Part shown: in pieces, positions 9,190-17,411 of the stretch | Numbering within the stretch: the stretch's first letter is position 1 | Layout of the letters: each line of letters begins with the position of its first letter | Assembly: GCA_023228705.1 (NCBI GenBank) | Contig: JALOAS010000001.1 | Coordinates: 1-64,000, forward strand | Length of the DNA: 64,000 nucleotides | Direction: 5' to 3' | From: Ottowia sp. | GTDB lineage: Bacteria; Pseudomonadota; Gammaproteobacteria; Burkholderiales; Burkholderiaceae_C | The notes under the pieces: generated by a model | Database searches by the model: none | Told to the model about the DNA's origin: nothing | The model's input: the letters and a program-made list of their open reading frames with translations, nothing else | Program-made: the position numbers and the translations under genes

Positions 9190-9612
9190 CTATTGTTCCG
9201 GGCGCAGCCACAGCCACAGCGCGACGGCGGCCAGGAACAGCGGCACGCCCACGCGCACGCCCAGCGGGATGACGGTAAACAGCTGCAACATCAGCGCGCT
9301 GGCCAGCATCATGGTGCTGGCCAGCCATTTGGCACTGCGGCTGACCGCGCCATTGGTGCGCCAGCGCACGATGGGCGGGCCAAAGAAGCGGTGCGTCAGC
9401 AGCCAGCGTTCGAACTGGACCCAGCCCCTGCTGGCCGCCCATGCGGACACCAGCAGGAAGGGCACGGTCGGCATGACGGGCAGGAACGCGCCAATGACGC
9501 CGAGTACGAACGCGCAGATCGCCAGGGTGCGCCACAGCACGATGACCAGGGTCCGGTGCGATCGCCGCATGCCGGACAAGAGGCGTTTTTCTGTATGCTT
9601 TTCTGTTCTCAT
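9190..9612 (-). CDS. DUF454 (YbaN-type) inner-membrane protein
   Basis: Small membrane protein of up to 140 residues. DUF454 features are a first helix (LAICAFVLGVIGAFLPVMPT), the PTVPFLLVSAWAASRG segment, and a C-terminal pair of helices ending in LWLWLRPEQ. Function is unknown; relatives are often called YbaN. The longest frame begins at 9612, inside the terminal repeat of the adjacent MITE-like element. The next ATG, at 9570 (MRRSHRTLVI), matches better where the family usually starts. The gene is convergent with fccB. Confidence 0.72.
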   Translation of the reverse strand: MRTEKHTEKRLLSGMRRSHRTLVIVLWRTLAICAFVLGVIGAFLPVMPTVPFLLVSAWAASRGWVQFERWLLTHRFFGPPIVRWRTNGAVSRSAKWLASTMMLASALMLQLFTVIPLGVRVGVPLFLAAVALWLWLRPEQ

Positions 9613-9614
9613 TC

Positions 9615-9764
9615 AACCTAGATTCAGTAGTTGGATGCGTCCAGCGCTGTGCGATCGGGCGCATAGCGTGGTCACCAAAATGGTGTGCTCGTGCAAACTT
9701 GGCTTTCCCTTTGTTCACAATAAGATATTCACACCCAGCAGCGTTCGACTGCTGAATCTAGGTT
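9615..9764. mobile_element. MITE-like repeat element, copy A (internally deleted)
   Basis: A 150-bp non-coding unit with terminal inverted repeats: left AACCTAGATTCAGTAGTTG (9615-9633), and right CGACTGCTGAATCTAGGTT (9746-9764), whose complement differs at two positions. Inside the left end, the block GCGTCCAGCGCTGTGCGAT...GGCGCATAGCGT also occurs at about 48085-48118 in copy C, where it lies near the right side. Copy A therefore lacks the middle part present in copies B and C. No transposase is encoded, so any movement would need help in trans. Confidence 0.7.
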
Positions 9765-10044
9765 CAACGGTCGTAGCGATGGAGCGCGCACAATGCCGCA
9801 ACGGGCAGGCGCGTCGTAACCGGTACGCCCCGCGCCTTGCGACGCAGCCCGATTTTGCCGGTGTTTGCCCTGGTCTGCAAAACGATCGTGTATGCTTTGG
9901 CGCCCATGGGGGCTTCAGGCCGTGCGGGACCGGGCCGCCCGGCGCTGCAAGGCCCGGCCTGCGGTCGCGGCACCGGGGTTGGCGCCCGTACAATTGCTGC
10001 CACTGGTTTTATACTGTCCGATGGTGATTGGGAGTACTGTTCAC
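9765..10044. other. Intergenic stretch before the SH3 protein gene
   Basis: 280 bases between the MITE-like copy A and the SH3-domain gene. I see no gene. A TATACT hexamer lies at about 10012, 30 bases before the preferred start codon, but without a convincing -35 box. The upper part is G/C-rich and holds no recognisable structure. Confidence 0.4.
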
Positions 10045-10512
10045 GTGTTTTTTCTCAAATTGTCTTTTCCGCGCATTGGCGCGCTGCTGGTAGCGACCGG
10101 CATGACGCTGTCTGCGGCCGTCGGCGCGCAGGCAGCAGACTTTGTCAGCATCAAGAATGATACGGTCAACGTGCGGGCGCAGGCGTCGACCAACTCGGAA
10201 ATCCTGTGGAAGCTGACGCAGGGCTACCCGCTGCAGGTGGAGCAAAAGCAGGGTGACTGGGTTAAGGTGCGCGACTTCGAGGACACCCTGGGCTGGGTGT
10301 ACGCTCCGCTGGTCACCAATTCGCCGCACCGGGTCGTCAAGGTCAAGGTCGCCAACATGCGCTCCGGGCCGGGCACCAACAACCAGGTGGTGGGCAAGCT
10401 GGAGCAGTACGAGGTCGTGCGCACGCTGTCGAGCCAGAACGACTGGGTGCAGATCCAGCGCAGCAACGGCCAGAAGGGCTGGATCGCTGCACGCCTGACC
10501 TGGGGCTGGTAA
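10045..10512 (+). CDS. Exported protein with two SH3b domains
   Basis: Protein of 155 residues. A signal peptide (about 1-32, ending GAQA-ADF) precedes two bacterial SH3 repeats, VNVRAQASTNSEILWKL...GWVY and ANMRSGPGTNNQVVGKL...GWIAARL. Bacterial SH3 domains of this kind usually bind cell-wall peptides, so a periplasmic envelope role is likely, but no enzymatic domain is attached. The start is GTG 10045, with GGGAG 10 bases upstream. An in-frame ATG at 10021 would add eight residues before the signal peptide. Confidence 0.8.
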   Translation: MFFLKLSFPRIGALLVATGMTLSAAVGAQAADFVSIKNDTVNVRAQASTNSEILWKLTQGYPLQVEQKQGDWVKVRDFEDTLGWVYAPLVTNSPHRVVKVKVANMRSGPGTNNQVVGKLEQYEVVRTLSSQNDWVQIQRSNGQKGWIAARLTWGW

Positions 10513-10612
10513 GGCCGCGGCAAGAGCCCGCGCGTGCAGCGGGGCTCGGGCCAAACAAAAAGGCCCGGCTGGGCCAGCCCGCGCGCTCCGCAGCGCGCGG
10601 CTATGCATCCTG

Positions 10613-10724
10613 GATTTCGCAGTTGGATGCGCCTGAGCGTGCAGCGAAGGGCGTGTCAGGCAAGGCGCGACAACGCCGCAGACTACTGTCTGCAAGGCGG
10701 AGCAACGCAGCATGGCGCGTCCAG
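10613..10724. mobile_element. MITE-like repeat element, copy B (right end missing)
   Basis: About 112 bases that match the left and middle parts of copy C at 47.9 kb. It begins GATTTCGCAGTTGGATGCGC and runs through GCCTGAGCGTGCAGCG, GGCGTGTCAGGCAAGG, GCGACAACGCCGCAGACT, CTGTCTGCAAGGCGG and GCAGCATGGCGCGTCCAG. The similarity then stops. The outer AACCTA of the left inverted repeat is lost and no right inverted repeat is visible. It lies in the gap between the SH3 gene and the 2OG-Fe(II) oxygenase gene. Confidence 0.7.
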
Positions 10725-10816
10725 GCACGGATGAGTGGGCGCCGTCCGTCTCTGGAGGGCATGGATGCTTGTGCTGAATCGGTTGCCTTCTTCCGGCCGC
10801 GCCCCGCTGTCACGCC

Positions 10817-11554
10817 ATGTTCTCGCCACCGTTCTCCAGTCGCAGCAGCCATGTCGACCACCTGCGCCGGCAGGGCTACGCAGTCCTCTGCGCAGCAGAT
10901 GTGCGTGCACTTGCGGCGGTTGATGCGCAGGAGTTGGCCGCGCTGCAAGCCGACTGGGAGCATCTGGAGCGCGACGCGTACCTGCGTGACGGCGGCGCGT
11001 ATCGCTACCGCAGGCACGCCTCGTTCATCGTTGCTGCCGGGCAGGTGACGCCGGTAGCACACCGGGCACATTGGCAGCCGCTGCAGTACAACGCCCTGCA
11101 CGGCGGCATGCAACGCTGGTTTGCCCCGGTGGCGCAGCAGACGCAGGCCGCGCCAGCCTGGCAGAAGCTGTTGTGCTGGGTGGCTGCCGTTGCCAGCGCC
11201 GCGCATCCTGCGCCGCGCTGGTACGGTGAAGCGCACCAGTTTCGCATCGATACCACCGGCGGCATCGGTCGTCCCACGCCCGAAGGCGCGCACCGTGATG
11301 GCGTCGACGTGGTTGCGGTGCTCCTGGTCAGCCGTGCGGGAATCAAGGGCGGCGAGACCCGGGTCTTCGAGCTCGACGGCCCCAGCGGCCAACGCTTCAC
11401 GCTGGAAGAGCCCTGGTCGGTCCTGCTGCTGGACGACGCCATGGTCATCCATGAAACCACGCCCATACAACCGCTGGCGCCAAGCCGGCCCGGGCATCGC
11501 GACACGCTGGTCGTCACCCTGCGCGCTGGCGGCTTTCTTGCGCCCGGTGCGTAG
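10817..11554 (+). CDS. 2OG-Fe(II) oxygenase family protein
   Basis: Probable non-heme iron, 2-oxoglutarate-dependent dioxygenase of the small 2OG-Fe_Oxy_2 type; the substrate is unknown. The 245-residue product has the iron facial triad His159-x-Asp161 (GAHRDGVD) and His212 (VIHETTPI). Arg228 (GHRDTLVVTL) is the likely 2-oxoglutarate ligand, on the usual C-terminal strand. KGGETRVFELDG lies between the triad members. Members of this family are sometimes linked to amino-acid hydroxylation. No clear ribosome-binding site precedes the ATG, so the start is uncertain. It is convergent with the DUF411 gene. Confidence 0.78.
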   Translation: MFSPPFSSRSSHVDHLRRQGYAVLCAADVRALAAVDAQELAALQADWEHLERDAYLRDGGAYRYRRHASFIVAAGQVTPVAHRAHWQPLQYNALHGGMQRWFAPVAQQTQAAPAWQKLLCWVAAVASAAHPAPRWYGEAHQFRIDTTGGIGRPTPEGAHRDGVDVVAVLLVSRAGIKGGETRVFELDGPSGQRFTLEEPWSVLLLDDAMVIHETTPIQPLAPSRPGHRDTLVVTLRAGGFLAPGA

Positions 11555-11622
11555 TCGCCACCCGCCATCTGCGGCAAGCCGGCCCGGGGCCGGGTGCAGG
11601 TCCCGGCTCGCCGGGCATGAAT

Positions 11623-12105
11623 TCAGCGGTAGCTGCTGAACACCGTGGCGGTGCCGTCCCGTTGCACCAGCAGGACGTCGTGGGGATCGCGCCTGCCTTC
11701 GTAGACCGGGCCATCCATGCCGGGTGACCCCACCGGCATGCCGGGCACCGCCAGCCCCAGCGCGGCCGGTTTCTCGCGCAACAGGCGCCGGATGTCTGCC
11801 GCCGGCACATGGCCTTCAACCACGTAGCCCTGCACCCGTGCCGTGTGGCAGGATGCGTAGCGGCGCGGCAGCCCCAGCCGGTGGCGCGCGCCGTTGTTGC
11901 CCTCGTTGCTTGCCTGCACGGAAAAGCCGTTTTGTTGCAGGTGGTCTATCCAGTCGTTGCAGCAGCCGCAACTGGGGTCCTTCCAGACCTGGATGGCTGT
12001 CGTGCTGGCCGCGGTTGCCCGCACCGCGTGCAAGCCAATCAGGGCCGCGGCGCCAGCGAGGACGTTGCGGCGTGACTGGCGGATCGGATGCTCAAGATTT
12101 GACAT
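11623..12105 (-). CDS. DUF411 family exported metal-binding protein
   Basis: Periplasmic protein of 160 residues. A twin-arginine-like signal (SRRNVLAGAAALIGL) is followed by the DUF411 core: WKDPSCGCCNDWIDHL with Cys46, Cys48 and Cys49 as a likely copper or metal site, CHTARVQGYVVEGHVP, and a C-terminal PGMPVGSPGM motif. Relatives occur next to copper-resistance genes, though none is seen here. The start is placed at ATG 12105, directly before the signal peptide; an upstream extension of the frame reads into a repeat fragment. Confidence 0.82.
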   Translation of the reverse strand: MSNLEHPIRQSRRNVLAGAAALIGLHAVRATAASTTAIQVWKDPSCGCCNDWIDHLQQNGFSVQASNEGNNGARHRLGLPRRYASCHTARVQGYVVEGHVPAADIRRLLREKPAALGLAVPGMPVGSPGMDGPVYEGRRDPHDVLLVQRDGTATVFSSYR

Positions 12106-12165
12106 GTGGCTGTTCTCATGCAGCAAGGGGTGATGCACCTTAGTATAAGCAACCAGATATAAACA

Positions 12166-12196
12166 CAAAGCAGCGCTCGACTGCTGAATCACGCTT
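12166..12196. repeat. Probable fragment of the MITE-like family (right end only), copy D
   Basis: The segment GCAGCGCTCGACTGCTGAATC matches the right end of copy A (GCAGCGTTCGACTGCTGAATC) with one difference. After that the outermost bases diverge (ACGCTTCAA against TAGGTTCAA). No left end is found. It sits between the DUF411 gene and the DUF1887-like remnant. Confidence 0.5.
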
Positions 12197-12213
12197 CAAT
12201 GCAGGCTTGCACC

Positions 12214-12800
12214 ATGCGTATCCACGTTTGCCTTGTATCCCGGCGGGCTGCGGCCAACCTGCTGGCCGCACTGGATCCGGTGCTCCGGCCCGGGCAGGTC
12301 GTCCTGGTGGCCACGGACAAGATGCAGGGCCACGCAGCCGACCTGCAAGCCGTGTTGCAAGCGCAGGCGATTCGGGTCGAGCAGCTGCGATTGCACGATG
12401 CGGGCGATTTCCAGCACGCCAAGGCACGGTTGCTGGCGCTTGGGGGGCGCTGGCGTCCCATGATGTCGCCATCAACATCACCGGCGGTCCCCGGCTCGTG
12501 GCCTTTGCGGCGCTGGCGGTGGCCGGCGCCAGTGGCTGGCGCGCTCAACATGCTCGGTGACGAGATCCGCGTCAGCGGCGAGGCCCGCGCGTGATTTTGT
12601 CAAGGGCGGCTGGCTCGAGTTTCACGCCATGGACGCGGTCAGCGGCCAGGCGCCGCGTTTGATATTCGCGACAGGGCGCTTGGGCTGCAGCTGGTTGACG
12701 TGCACCAACGCACGGTTGCGGCTGTATTCGCCTTGCACGTTGTCCACGGTAGCGCGCTGCACCTGGTGATGGCAGCGCCCGTGCGTCGATGCAGCACGGG
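12214..12800 (+). pseudogene. Decayed DUF1887 (Card1/Can2-like) CARF-domain nuclease gene
   Basis: Reading across three frames recovers an ordered but broken protein. 12214-12441 encodes a Rossmann-like start (MRIHVCLVSRRAAANLLAAL, RPGQVVLVATDKM). A shift in the G-run near 12441 moves to a second frame with DVAINITGGPRLVAFAALAV, the CARF-type INxTGGT segment with Thr replaced by Pro. A third frame at about 12591-12640 gives RDFVKGGWLEFHAMDAV, resembling the GGWLE entry of the nuclease domain. The last part (VAAVFALHVVHGSALHLVM) resembles the catalytic NE-x-D...ExK region with the acidic and Lys residues gone. The total is far shorter than an intact gene of about 1.1 kb. Assignment is by recalled family pattern. 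Confidence 0.6.
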
Positions 12801-13016
12801 AGCGCAGGTGCGCCGCATCGGGCTGAATTCTCGTTGCCATTGGGGGCCCTCAAGACGTGAGGTTCCATCCCTTTCCTGCCCTGGTTGGCGCCGGGTTGCT
12901 CCAGCCACTCGAAGCAGCGTGCGCCGGCATGCCGGCGGCATTGCACTACACTGGCGCGGCGAGCCGGCTTCCACAATGCGGCTCGCCATCAGGGTTTCGA
13001 AACGGGACGGGCGCAA

Positions 13017-14765
13017 ATGGCGGATCATCACGGCGGCGAGCTGATTGCCCGCATGCTCCAGGCCGAAGGCGTGGAAAAAGTCTTCGGCATCATCGACGGC
13101 ACCTATTTCGGGTTCTACGCCGCGCTCGACCGCCTGGGCATCGAAATCGTCACCCCGCGCCACGAAACCAGCGCCGCGCACATGGCCGGCGCCTATGCCC
13201 GCCTGACGGGCCGTCTGGGCGTGTGCATGGCTTCCAACGGCCCCGGCGTGGCCAACCTGCTGCCGGGCCTGGTCGTCGAGCAGGCCGAGGGCAACCGCGT
13301 GCTGGCCATCACCAGCGCGCGCCGGCCCGAGATCATGTATCCCGATCGCGGCGGCGCCTACCAGTGCTTCAACCAGGTCGGCGTGATCGGCCAGATCGGC
13401 AAGTTCTCGCAGGCTGTCTCATCGTGGCCGCGCGTGCCCGAGGTGATGCGCAAGGCCTTTCGGGCCTGCTGGAGCGGTCGCCCCGGAATCGTCCATGTCG
13501 ACGTGCCCGAAACCATCATGAACGGCCGCTTCAAGTCGCTGCCGCCTCTGTGGCAGCCCGAGCAGTACCGCAGCATCCAGCCGACCGAGGCGACGCCGGA
13601 ACAGATTGAGCGCGTCGCCGAGCTGCTGTGCCGTGCCCAGGCACCCATCATTCACGCCGGCAGCGGCGTCATCCACGCGGCAGCTTTCGACGCCCTCGAG
13701 CGAGTGGCCGAGCAGCTGCACGCGCCGGTCACGACCAGCTGGGCGGCGCGCGGCGTGCTGAGTGAAAACTCGCTGCTGGCCGTGCCCATGCCCCACATCA
13801 AGCTCAACAACAAGGTGCGCAACGACGCCGACACCGTGCTGATTCTGGGCTCGAGGGTGGGTGAAACCGACTGGTGGGGCAAGCCACCGTACTGGAGAAA
13901 ACCGGGCGAGCAGACCACCATCCAGGTTGACATAGACCCGGAAATGCTGGGTCTCAACAAACCCGCCGACGTGGCCATCGAGGCCGACATCGGCATGTTT
14001 CTCAACGCCCTGGCGCGCGCTCTGGCCGAGCGCAAGAGCGAGCACATGGAGGCGCGCCGCACGCGCGTGGCCGGCTACGGCAAGGCCATCGAAGACGACC
14101 GCGCGGAGTGGAACAAGGCGCTGGATGATGATGCCGTGCCGATGCACCCGGCCCACGTTGCCTCGATCTGCAGCGAAGTCTTCGACGACGACAGCCCGCT
14201 TGTGGCCGACGGCGGCAATACCGCCATCTGGGCGATGTTCTACTACCGCCCCCGCGTGCCCAACCGGGTGCTGTCGACCTTCAAGTTCGGCATGCTCGGC
14301 GCCGGCGTCGCCCAGGCCATCGGCGCGGCCGTGGCCCGGCCCGACAAGCCGGTGTGCTGCATCATTGGCGACGGCGCCTTCGGTTTTCATCCACAAGAAA
14401 TCGAAACGGCGGTGCGCAACGGGCTGAAAATCGTCTACGTCGTGCTGTGCGACAAACAGTGGGGCATGGTCAAGATGAACCAGCAGTTCGCGCTCAAGCC
14501 GCTCAAGACCCTGCTGTTCAAATCGCTCAAGCCCGAGGAAACGATCAAGGCCGACCTGGGCGAAATTGCCTTTGACCGGGTTGCCGAGGCCATGGGCGCA
14601 CGCGGCGAGCGGGTCGCCGATCCGGCCGATCTGCGCGCCGCCCTTGAGCGTGCCGTCGGCCACGACGGCTGCAGCGTTCTTCACGTCGACGTCGATCCGG
14701 TCAAGCACATGTGGGCACCGGGACTCATGCATTTCAAGAAGATGCACGAGGAACCGAAGGGGTAG
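13017..14765 (+). CDS. Thiamine-pyrophosphate-dependent enzyme, acetolactate synthase-like
   Basis: Large-subunit-type TPP enzyme of 582 residues with the three classical domains. The N-terminal pyrimidine-binding domain has catalytic Glu50 in PRHETSAAHMAGAYARLTG. The central domain has ILGSRVGETDWWG. The C-terminal pyrophosphate domain has GDG at 451-453, followed by NGLKIVYVVLCDKQWG. It resembles acetolactate synthases and 2-oxoacid decarboxylases, but no regulatory small subunit or other ilv gene is nearby, so valine/isoleucine synthesis is unlikely. The ATG is chosen for the match of MADHHGGELIARML to the family start. It is first of a three-gene operon with a BASS transporter and an SDR enzyme. 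Confidence 0.85.
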   Translation: MADHHGGELIARMLQAEGVEKVFGIIDGTYFGFYAALDRLGIEIVTPRHETSAAHMAGAYARLTGRLGVCMASNGPGVANLLPGLVVEQAEGNRVLAITSARRPEIMYPDRGGAYQCFNQVGVIGQIGKFSQAVSSWPRVPEVMRKAFRACWSGRPGIVHVDVPETIMNGRFKSLPPLWQPEQYRSIQPTEATPEQIERVAELLCRAQAPIIHAGSGVIHAAAFDALERVAEQLHAPVTTSWAARGVLSENSLLAVPMPHIKLNNKVRNDADTVLILGSRVGETDWWGKPPYWRKPGEQTTIQVDIDPEMLGLNKPADVAIEADIGMFLNALARALAERKSEHMEARRTRVAGYGKAIEDDRAEWNKALDDDAVPMHPAHVASICSEVFDDDSPLVADGGNTAIWAMFYYRPRVPNRVLSTFKFGMLGAGVAQAIGAAVARPDKPVCCIIGDGAFGFHPQEIETAVRNGLKIVYVVLCDKQWGMVKMNQQFALKPLKTLLFKSLKPEETIKADLGEIAFDRVAEAMGARGERVADPADLRAALERAVGHDGCSVLHVDVDPVKHMWAPGLMHFKKMHEEPKG

Positions 14766-14766
14766 C

Positions 14767-15678
14767 TTGAACTTGCACTTCGACCCCGGCAGCCTGATCC
14801 TGCTCAACGCCATTTTGGCGCTGATGATGTTCGGCATCTCGCTGCAGCTTCGGGTGAGCGATTTTGTTCGCGTGGTCCGCGCCCCGCTTGCGCCGGCGGC
14901 CGGGCTGGCCGCGCAGTTTCTGCTGCTGCCGGCGGCCACCTGCCTGGTCACCTGGGCGCTCAAGCTCGACCCTGACATCGCGCTTGGCATGATCCTGATC
15001 GCCGCCTGTCCCGGCGGCAACTTCTCCAATATCATGACCTTTATCGCCCGTGGCTCGGTGGCCGTGTCGGTGTCGATGACCGCTGTCTCCAGCCTGGCCG
15101 CGATCGTGCTCACCCCGCTCAACTTCGCCTTCTACGGCTGGCTCAATCCCTACACGCGCAGCTACCTGACCGAAATCAGCCTGGATTCGGGCAGCCTGCT
15201 GCTGCTGGTCCTGCTGGTCCTGGGCCTTCCGCTGCTGCTGGGCATGCTTGCAGGCAAGCGCTGGCCAAGGCTGGCCGCGCGCAGCGAAATGCCGCTGCGC
15301 CTGTTTTCACTGCTCGTGCTGCTGGCCTTTGCCGGCATTGCTTTTGCCATGAATTTCAGTGTGTTCGTGGAGAAAATCCATACTTTCGTCTGGCTCGTTA
15401 TCGGCCACAACCTGCTCGCCTTCGCGCTCGGCTTCGGCATGGCGCTCGTGAGCCGGCTGTCGGCGGCCGATCGCAGGGCGGTGACCATGGAAGTGGGCAT
15501 CCAGAACTCCGGCTTAGGGCTCGTCATCCTGTTCACCTTTTTCCCCGACGCCGGCGGCATGCTGCTGATCGCCGGCTTCTGGGGCGTGTGGCATCTGATT
15601 GCGGGGCTGACCCTGGCCCTGCTCTGGGCGCGCAGCGCGCCCGTCGACCAGCCGATACGCACCGGCGAGCTGGCATGA
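14767..15678 (+). CDS. Bile acid:sodium symporter (BASS) family transporter
   Basis: Integral membrane transporter of 303 residues with about nine or ten hydrophobic segments. Signature motifs are CPGGNFSNIMTFIARGSVAVS in the first half and MEVGIQNSGLGLVI in the second, the two discontinuous helices that bind sodium and substrate. BASS proteins carry organic anions such as pyruvate, other 2-oxoacids, pantoate or bile acids. A 2-oxoacid would fit the TPP enzyme encoded upstream, but that is inference. The start is TTG 14767, one base after the upstream stop, with AAGGGG six bases before it. Confidence 0.85.
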   Translation: MNLHFDPGSLILLNAILALMMFGISLQLRVSDFVRVVRAPLAPAAGLAAQFLLLPAATCLVTWALKLDPDIALGMILIAACPGGNFSNIMTFIARGSVAVSVSMTAVSSLAAIVLTPLNFAFYGWLNPYTRSYLTEISLDSGSLLLLVLLVLGLPLLLGMLAGKRWPRLAARSEMPLRLFSLLVLLAFAGIAFAMNFSVFVEKIHTFVWLVIGHNLLAFALGFGMALVSRLSAADRRAVTMEVGIQNSGLGLVILFTFFPDAGGMLLIAGFWGVWHLIAGLTLALLWARSAPVDQPIRTGELA

Positions 15679-16607
15679 GCAAGCGCGTGCTGATCACCGG
15701 CGCGGCCGGCTATATCGGCCACCAGCTCGGCAACCGCCTGGCCCACGACTTCACGGTGCTGGGCATCGATATCCGCACGCGCGATGACTTGGATTTTCCG
15801 CTGCAAGCAATCGATATTCGTTCCAGGCATCTGGCCGAATTGATGCGCGAGCACGCCATCACCCACGTTGTCCATCTGGCGTCCGTGCTGCGGGCCTCCA
15901 AAGACCGCCGGCGCGATTTCGACATCGATGTGGGCGGCACCGGCAACCTGGTGCAGGCCTGCATCGAGGCCGGCGTAGAGCACCTGACCGTTACCAGCTC
16001 GGGCGCGGCCTACGGCTACCATGCCGACAATCCGGACTGGATCGACGAGGACCAGCCGCTGCGCGGCAACGAGCGCTTTGCCTATGCCGACCACAAGCGC
16101 CGCATCGAGGAGCTGCTGGCGCGTTACCGCAAGCTCCAGCCCCAGCTCAAACAGCTTGTCCTTCGCCCCGGCACCGTGCTCGGTGCACACACCCGCAACC
16201 AGATCACCGCCCTGTTTGCCGCGCGGCGTGTCCTGGTGCTCAAGGGCTACAGCTCGCCGTTTGTGTTTGTCTGGGACGAGGATGTGGTCAACATCCTGGA
16301 ACAAGGCATCCGCCAGAACGCCGAAGGCATCTACAACCTGGCCGGCGACGGCGCGCTGACCCTGCGTGAAATCGCCCGCCGCCTGGGCAAACCCAGGCTT
16401 GTCCTGCCCGTCGGCCTGGTCCGAACGGGCCTGAGAGTCGCCCGATGGCTGGGCCGCCCGACCGGCCCGGAGCAGGTTGACTTCCTGCGCTACCGCCCGG
16501 TGCTCGCCAACCGGCGGCTGAAGGAGGAATTCGGCTATACGCCGCAAAAAACCTCGGCCGAGACCTTCGACTATTTCGCCCGTCATCTGCGCGCAAGCGA
16601 GCGCTGA
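15675..16607 (+). CDS. NAD-dependent epimerase/dehydratase (extended SDR) family protein
   Basis: Extended short-chain dehydrogenase of 310 residues. The cofactor-binding loop is VLITGAAGYIGHQLG at residues 5-19. Asp35-Ile-Arg at the end of the second strand suggests NAD rather than NADP. Catalytic Tyr-x-x-x-Lys is in FAYADHKR, preceded by Ser-Ser in VTSSGAAYG. Such enzymes act on nucleotide sugars or related hydroxy/oxo substrates, and the substrate cannot be told here. The ATG overlaps the transporter stop (ATGA), so it is the third gene of the operon. No downstream partner follows. Confidence 0.85.
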   Translation: MSKRVLITGAAGYIGHQLGNRLAHDFTVLGIDIRTRDDLDFPLQAIDIRSRHLAELMREHAITHVVHLASVLRASKDRRRDFDIDVGGTGNLVQACIEAGVEHLTVTSSGAAYGYHADNPDWIDEDQPLRGNERFAYADHKRRIEELLARYRKLQPQLKQLVLRPGTVLGAHTRNQITALFAARRVLVLKGYSSPFVFVWDEDVVNILEQGIRQNAEGIYNLAGDGALTLREIARRLGKPRLVLPVGLVRTGLRVARWLGRPTGPEQVDFLRYRPVLANRRLKEEFGYTPQKTSAETFDYFARHLRASER

Positions 16608-16995
16608 CAGAAGCGGAGCAGAATGAAGAAAAAGCAGGAAAAAACGACGCTCGCTTCCTGAAGGTTCCCGCTAACCGGGAAATTTCACCACCTTGGCCGA
16701 AAGTCGTTTTGCTCGCCCGCTGTTGCATCTTGAGGACAGCATCGGCGCCAATTGACCGGGGTGGCCCAGCGTGGCGCATCGCCAATGTCGGCACCGGCCA
16801 ACCCGTCCACGGTCAGACGGCAATCAGGACAATCTGAGACAGTGCCTGCGCGCTGGCGAGGATCGGCACCTGGCCGTGCATGGACTTTTCAACCTGGAGC
16901 CGCGGCGGGTTCGGGCCGGTTTGGTTGCTTTGGCATCGGCACGCAATGGGTGCGAGATGGTGTCGGCTTCAGCCCCTGACGTGCCGCGTGGCACG
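16608..16995. other. Intergenic stretch without a recognised gene
   Basis: 388 bases between the SDR gene and the convergent DsrE-family gene. Short open frames exist in both orientations, but none has a ribosome-binding site, a family resemblance or consistent codon use. GACGTGCCGCGTGGCACGTC (about 16978-16997) is a near-perfect palindrome overlapping the DsrE stop and could act as a terminator stem, though without a T-tract. Confidence 0.45.
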
Positions 16996-17346
16996 TCAGA
17001 AAACCAGCACCTTGTCGGCGGCCGACGTGGCCTGCGCCAACTCGTCCATCGTGCTGCGCCGGGTGCCGGCCAGCAGCTCGTCATCGCCCAGGGCGCGTGC
17101 GTCCAGGCAGGTGCCGCACAGCAGGACCTGTCCCTTGCCACTGATGATGCGGCGCAGCATGCGCTCGACGTTGTAATAGCCGTCCGGCGTCTTCTGGCCC
17201 GCCTTGGCGCCGGAGACGGCATCGCCCATGAGAAAGACCGTGAGCTGCCGATCGTCGCGCTTGACCAGCCCGCCCGCCAGGCGCAGGGCGTTGTACATGC
17301 GCTCGGTGCCGTAGGGCGGGTCGTTGATGATGATCAGTGTGTTCAT
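16996..17346 (-). CDS. DsrE family protein
   Basis: Cytoplasmic protein of 116 residues with the DsrE/DsrF-like fold: MNTLIIINDPPYGTERMYNALRLA at the start and FLMGDAV in the middle. LLCGTCLDARAL carries Cys77 and Cys80, in the region where the family places its sulfur-carrying cysteine. Relatives relay sulfur in sulfur oxidation or tRNA thiolation; this member could accept sulfur atoms, but no dsr operon is present. GGAAGG six bases upstream supports ATG 17346. An operator-like inverted repeat lies about 50 bases upstream (17398-17411). Confidence 0.85.
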   Translation of the reverse strand: MNTLIIINDPPYGTERMYNALRLAGGLVKRDDRQLTVFLMGDAVSGAKAGQKTPDGYYNVERMLRRIISGKGQVLLCGTCLDARALGDDELLAGTRRSTMDELAQATSAADKVLVF

Positions 17347-17397
17347 GGCGAGCCTTCCACAGCGGGCGCTACGGGGAGTTGAATGGTTTGGCATCAA

Positions 17398-17411
17398 CAT
17401 TCAACAGAATG
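17398..17411. promoter_or_regulatory. Candidate operator (inverted repeat) upstream of the DsrE gene
   Basis: CATTC-AACA-GAATG, a perfect 5-base inverted repeat in an A/T-rich leader 52 bases before the DsrE start. It is similar in style to ACATT-CT-AATGT before the ArsR-rhodanese gene (22141-22152). Binding of an ArsR-family repressor is a guess. Confidence 0.3.

Noticed and set aside
10550..10580. Minus-strand terminator-like GGCCCAGCCGGGCC followed by TTTTTGTTT
   Set aside because: No minus-strand gene lies upstream that it could end; it may belong to the repeat element, so it was not listed as a terminator.
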